A stretch of DNA of 7,737 bases from assembly GCA_012514775.1 (NCBI GenBank), contig JAAYZQ010000487.1, positions 1 to 7,737 on the forward strand. The letters run 5' to 3'. Below the pieces are notes generated by a model that had not been told where the DNA came from, ran no database searches, and saw nothing but the letters and a program-made list of their open reading frames with translations. This DNA comes from Anaerolineaceae bacterium. Its GTDB lineage: Bacteria; Chloroflexota; Anaerolineae; JAAYZQ01. Both the position numbers and the translations under genes were made by a program. Shown in pieces: positions 5,559-7,737 of this stretch; position 1 is the first letter of the stretch, and the number at the start of each line of letters is the position of its first letter.

Positions 5559-6848
5559 CTACCGGACAAAAAGCCTCGTAGTATAGTCCAGGAGGCTCAC
5601 GGCATCCAGATCGCCGGTGATGCTCAGCACGCTCCTGGCGCCATCCGGCCAGCGCCAATATCGAATGAGCGGGCCCGGCGACGCTTCGATCAGGCTGATG
5701 AGGTCGACGTCGCTCGCCATGCGATCCAGGACCGTGGCATCCAGGTAGGTGGCGCAACGCGGCGCGGTCTCACCCATGTCGAGAATGTACCCCTGTTCGC
5801 GCAAGAAGGTTACCCTGTGCGGGGGCGCGTTGGCGGGGAGCCCGAGGAAGGGCCGGGGCTCGGCCGGTACCTGCAGGCTACGGGCCCGCAACTGTCGATA
5901 GACGTCGTCCCACGGTTCTGAGCCGGCCGTCGCCAGGCCCTTGACCAGAATCGTGGCCCTATCGGAACAGGCAAAGGACACGTTCAAGCTTGCATCTGCG
6001 GACGAGATGCTGGCATCGAAAGCGTCTTTCTCCCGCCACCAGCCACTGATGTCCCTGAGCCGGGCGAGCCACACCCCGGGTCGCAGGCGGGCCGCCTCGT
6101 CCAGGACCGCCGCGAAGGCCCGCTGGCAGGGCTCTCCAAGCTCGGGGTGATACATGAGGACGAACATTTCGCCGCGCTCGTGCGTGGCGCGCAGGACGCG
6201 GATCCAGACTTCGGCCAGGCCTTCGTAGCCGAGCTGATGGCCGTCGTGGAGTGTCAGGTCGTCGGGCAGGGTAACGGGGATCTCGATGATGTGAGCCCGT
6301 GACCAGGGTACGGATACGGCATCTCGCGAGGACAGCGGCCTGTAGACCCGTTGGAGAACCTCGTGAACTGCCTGATTCTTCACTCCATCGCCGTCCGGCA
6401 GGCTCGCGTCCCACTCGATGGCCCGGTTGCTGCTGTAATCGAACAAGCCCGGAGGCAGAAGAGCCGGCAGGTCCTCGGGACAACCAAGATAAGGACAGCG
6501 GAAGCCACGCCATTCGATGCCGTGCCGGTCAAAGGCGGCGGTGGCTCGCACCAGTTGCTGGCGCCCCTTTTCCAGGGGATAGGCACACAGATCGACGTGA
6601 TCAAAACCGTGCACCGCAATCTCGGCACCGCGCTCCTGCAGGAGGCGGATCCAATCGGGGTGCCTCTCCACTACCCGGCCGGGTGTGGGAAAGGTGGGCG
6701 CGCAACCGTATTCCGCGAGCAGGGCCACACAATTCGTTACTCGCCGGATCGCTTTGACCGGTGTGATCCCGTATCTCTCGCGCAAGGCAACAGCCCGCTG
6801 GCGGATGTAGGCGGGATCCCGCTGAGCGTACCATTGGAGCAGCTTCAC
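5559..6848 (-). CDS. Polysaccharide-deacetylase-like (NodB-type) protein with rearranged motif order
   Basis: This 429-aa protein is related to carbohydrate esterase family 4 and would remove acetyl groups from a glycan if active. Residues 41-90 align by eye with NodB after motif 1 (ALLAEYGCAPTF, ERHPDW, GAEIAVH). His80-x-x-x-His84 (HGFDHVD) is the metal-binding motif 2, RGFRCPY (114-120) motif 3, and LMYHPELG (231-238) motif 5. The opening TFDDG motif is absent from the N-terminus. The last ~30 residues read WPDGARSVLSITGDLDA (400-416), like a NodB first strand with Asp413 and Asp415. The region 271-395 is an extra beta-rich stretch I do not recognise. There is no signal peptide, so it is probably cytoplasmic. 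I chose the GTG at 6848. It overlaps the preceding TGA as GTGA, with AAAGGGGA just upstream; an in-frame TTG at 6875 is less likely. The family is fairly sure, the activity uncertain. Confidence 0.85.
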   Translation of the reverse strand: MKLLQWYAQRDPAYIRQRAVALRERYGITPVKAIRRVTNCVALLAEYGCAPTFPTPGRVVERHPDWIRLLQERGAEIAVHGFDHVDLCAYPLEKGRQQLVRATAAFDRHGIEWRGFRCPYLGCPEDLPALLPPGLFDYSSNRAIEWDASLPDGDGVKNQAVHEVLQRVYRPLSSRDAVSVPWSRAHIIEIPVTLPDDLTLHDGHQLGYEGLAEVWIRVLRATHERGEMFVLMYHPELGEPCQRAFAAVLDEAARLRPGVWLARLRDISGWWREKDAFDASISSADASLNVSFACSDRATILVKGLATAGSEPWDDVYRQLRARSLQVPAEPRPFLGLPANAPPHRVTFLREQGYILDMGETAPRCATYLDATVLDRMASDVDLISLIEASPGPLIRYWRWPDGARSVLSITGDLDAVSLLDYTTRLFVR

Positions 6849-7675
6849 TTCGAGTCCCCTTTCCGTGCCAGGCAAAAGAGCCAGGACGTCAGCTTGGCAC
6901 CCCCGAACAATGGCGAAGCGCGGACACTGAGGGCCAACGCCAACCTGGCAGGGCCCTTTCCGGCGGCCAGTCTCACCAACGCACCCGTTGTGCCTGCGCT
7001 CCTCACGATGCGAAAGCCCGCCTCTCGCATAGCCTGGTCGATGAAGCCTGGATGATGGGCCGTGACCATGAGACTTGCCTCGACAGGGTCCTTTTTAAAA
7101 GGATTGTAGGTTCTTCTCCTACTGAGCCATCGGATCATGCTCAGGACATCCCGCTTGTTGCGATAGTTGAGGACAAACTGCCCGTTACTGGTCAGCACAC
7201 GGTTCACTTCGCGCAGGCAGCCCCCAGGATCCTCGACGTGATGAAAGACACGGACCATGAGGCCCGTGTCGAAGGAACCGTCGCGAAAAGGCAGGCGGTG
7301 CAGGTCAGCCACGACACGTGCCCCACAGCGGCCCGTCCTTTCCGCAGCCTGCGACAGTAGCGATGCGCTACTGTCCAGCAGGACCGCATGCTCAAAGCGA
7401 TCCATGTAACAGTCGGCCAAACGCCCATACCCACAACCTATGTCCACGACTCGATAACCTGTGGCCGGCAAGATCCGTCGCAAAACCGAGTGCTCAATCT
7501 GGTCCACGTTGAGCCAGTGTGTACCGCTCCAATAGGACTCGTAGTCCACGTTCTCGTACAAGTGGTACAGATTCTCTTGCCTGGCCTGAATCTCCTCCCG
7601 ATTGGCGATTAGTTGCTGCAGCCACTTGGGATGGACAGCGCTGTCGTGGGGCAACCTCGTCCCTTTACCTGACAT
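6845..7675 (-). CDS. Class I SAM-dependent methyltransferase
   Basis: This 276-aa cytoplasmic enzyme of the Methyltransf_11/UbiE-like type probably methylates a sugar or glycan precursor, judging by its neighbours. The AdoMet-binding motif I is VVDIGCGYG (76-84), with acidic motif II Asp101 (AVLLDSS). ADLHRLPFRDGSFD (123-136) and VFHHVEDP (143-150) are the usual motifs that follow, and LREVNRVLTSNGQFVLNYRN (154-173) is the post-motif strand and turn. An N-terminal helical region (1-65) and a variable C-terminal part (180-276) presumably shape the acceptor site. The ATG at 7675 has AAAGGTGG about nine bases upstream. Its TGA overlaps the GTG of the deacetylase-like gene by four bases, which implies coupled translation. 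The acceptor cannot be told from the sequence. Confidence 0.92.
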   Translation of the reverse strand: MSGKGTRLPHDSAVHPKWLQQLIANREEIQARQENLYHLYENVDYESYWSGTHWLNVDQIEHSVLRRILPATGYRVVDIGCGYGRLADCYMDRFEHAVLLDSSASLLSQAAERTGRCGARVVADLHRLPFRDGSFDTGLMVRVFHHVEDPGGCLREVNRVLTSNGQFVLNYRNKRDVLSMIRWLSRRRTYNPFKKDPVEASLMVTAHHPGFIDQAMREAGFRIVRSAGTTGALVRLAAGKGPARLALALSVRASPLFGGAKLTSWLFCLARKGDSK

Positions 7676-7676
7676 T

Positions 7677-7736
7677 TCATAGCACCACCTTTCGCACTTT
7701 TCGCTTTGCCTTGCTGTTCGTCTTCTGAAGGCATAG
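7677..7736 (-). CDS. Possible C-terminal end of an upstream gene (partial)
   Basis: One minus-strand frame is open from the window edge to a TGA at 7679-7677, one base before the methyltransferase ATG. The visible tail is 19 residues, ending KAKRKVRKVVL, strongly basic. One-base spacing fits an operon, and basic tails are common in membrane proteins and glycosyltransferases of such loci. A second frame is also open from the edge and runs into the methyltransferase gene, so this frame choice is tentative. No function can be given. Confidence 0.35.
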   Translation of the reverse strand, partial: LCLQKTNSKAKRKVRKVVL

Positions 7737-7737
7737 C

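Noticed and set aside
1..7737. tRNA, rRNA, transposase or integrase genes
   Set aside because: No cloverleaf, rRNA motifs or recombinase motifs were seen by eye on either strand; a dedicated search was not possible.

Overview
This is a GC-rich bacterial window. Every credible gene lies on the minus strand, with strong Shine-Dalgarno (SD) sequences and tight operon spacing. The palindromic repeats at the left edge, the coding style and the gene content remind me of Chloroflexota (Anaerolineae/Caldilineae-like). That assignment is an inference from general resemblance; no marker gene is present.

Read along the minus strand, from high to low coordinates, there are two transcription units. The first (about 7737 to 3577) looks like the end of a surface-polysaccharide or glycolipid operon. 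It holds a possible tail of an upstream gene, a SAM-dependent methyltransferase (7675-6845), a polysaccharide-deacetylase-like protein (6848-5559, start overlapping the previous stop), a membrane phosphoglycosyl transferase that would load the first sugar phosphate onto the lipid carrier (5518-4745), and an NAD-dependent sugar-nucleotide epimerase/dehydratase (4686-3685). A strong intrinsic terminator follows at 3577-3617. The glycosyltransferases, flippase and polymerase expected in such a locus would lie beyond the right edge.

The second unit begins at a near-consensus sigma-70 promoter (-35 TTGGCA, 17-bp spacer, -10 TATAAT; 3497-3525). It runs through a 74-aa two-helix membrane protein (3466-3242), a 175-aa membrane protein with a CxxC motif and a Trp/Pro/His-rich tail (3143-2616), a 74-aa soluble protein (2563-2339), an OmpR/PhoB-type response regulator (GTG start, 2337-1654) and a HAMP-containing sensor histidine kinase (1629-235). 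The kinase has a very short external loop and an unusual ~100-residue Trp/Pro-rich cytoplasmic tail before its first helix. This suggests an envelope-sensing two-component system whose small membrane neighbours may be accessory sensors.

The left edge (1-247) is a tandem array of a ~60-bp unit built from three interleaved inverted repeats. The last partial unit runs into the histidine kinase gene and supplies its stop codon.

The two points most worth following up are the deacetylase and the repeat array. In the deacetylase, the motif that normally opens a NodB domain is missing from the N-terminus, and a plausible equivalent lies at the extreme C-terminus. I saw no tRNA, rRNA, CRISPR array, transposase or phage gene.
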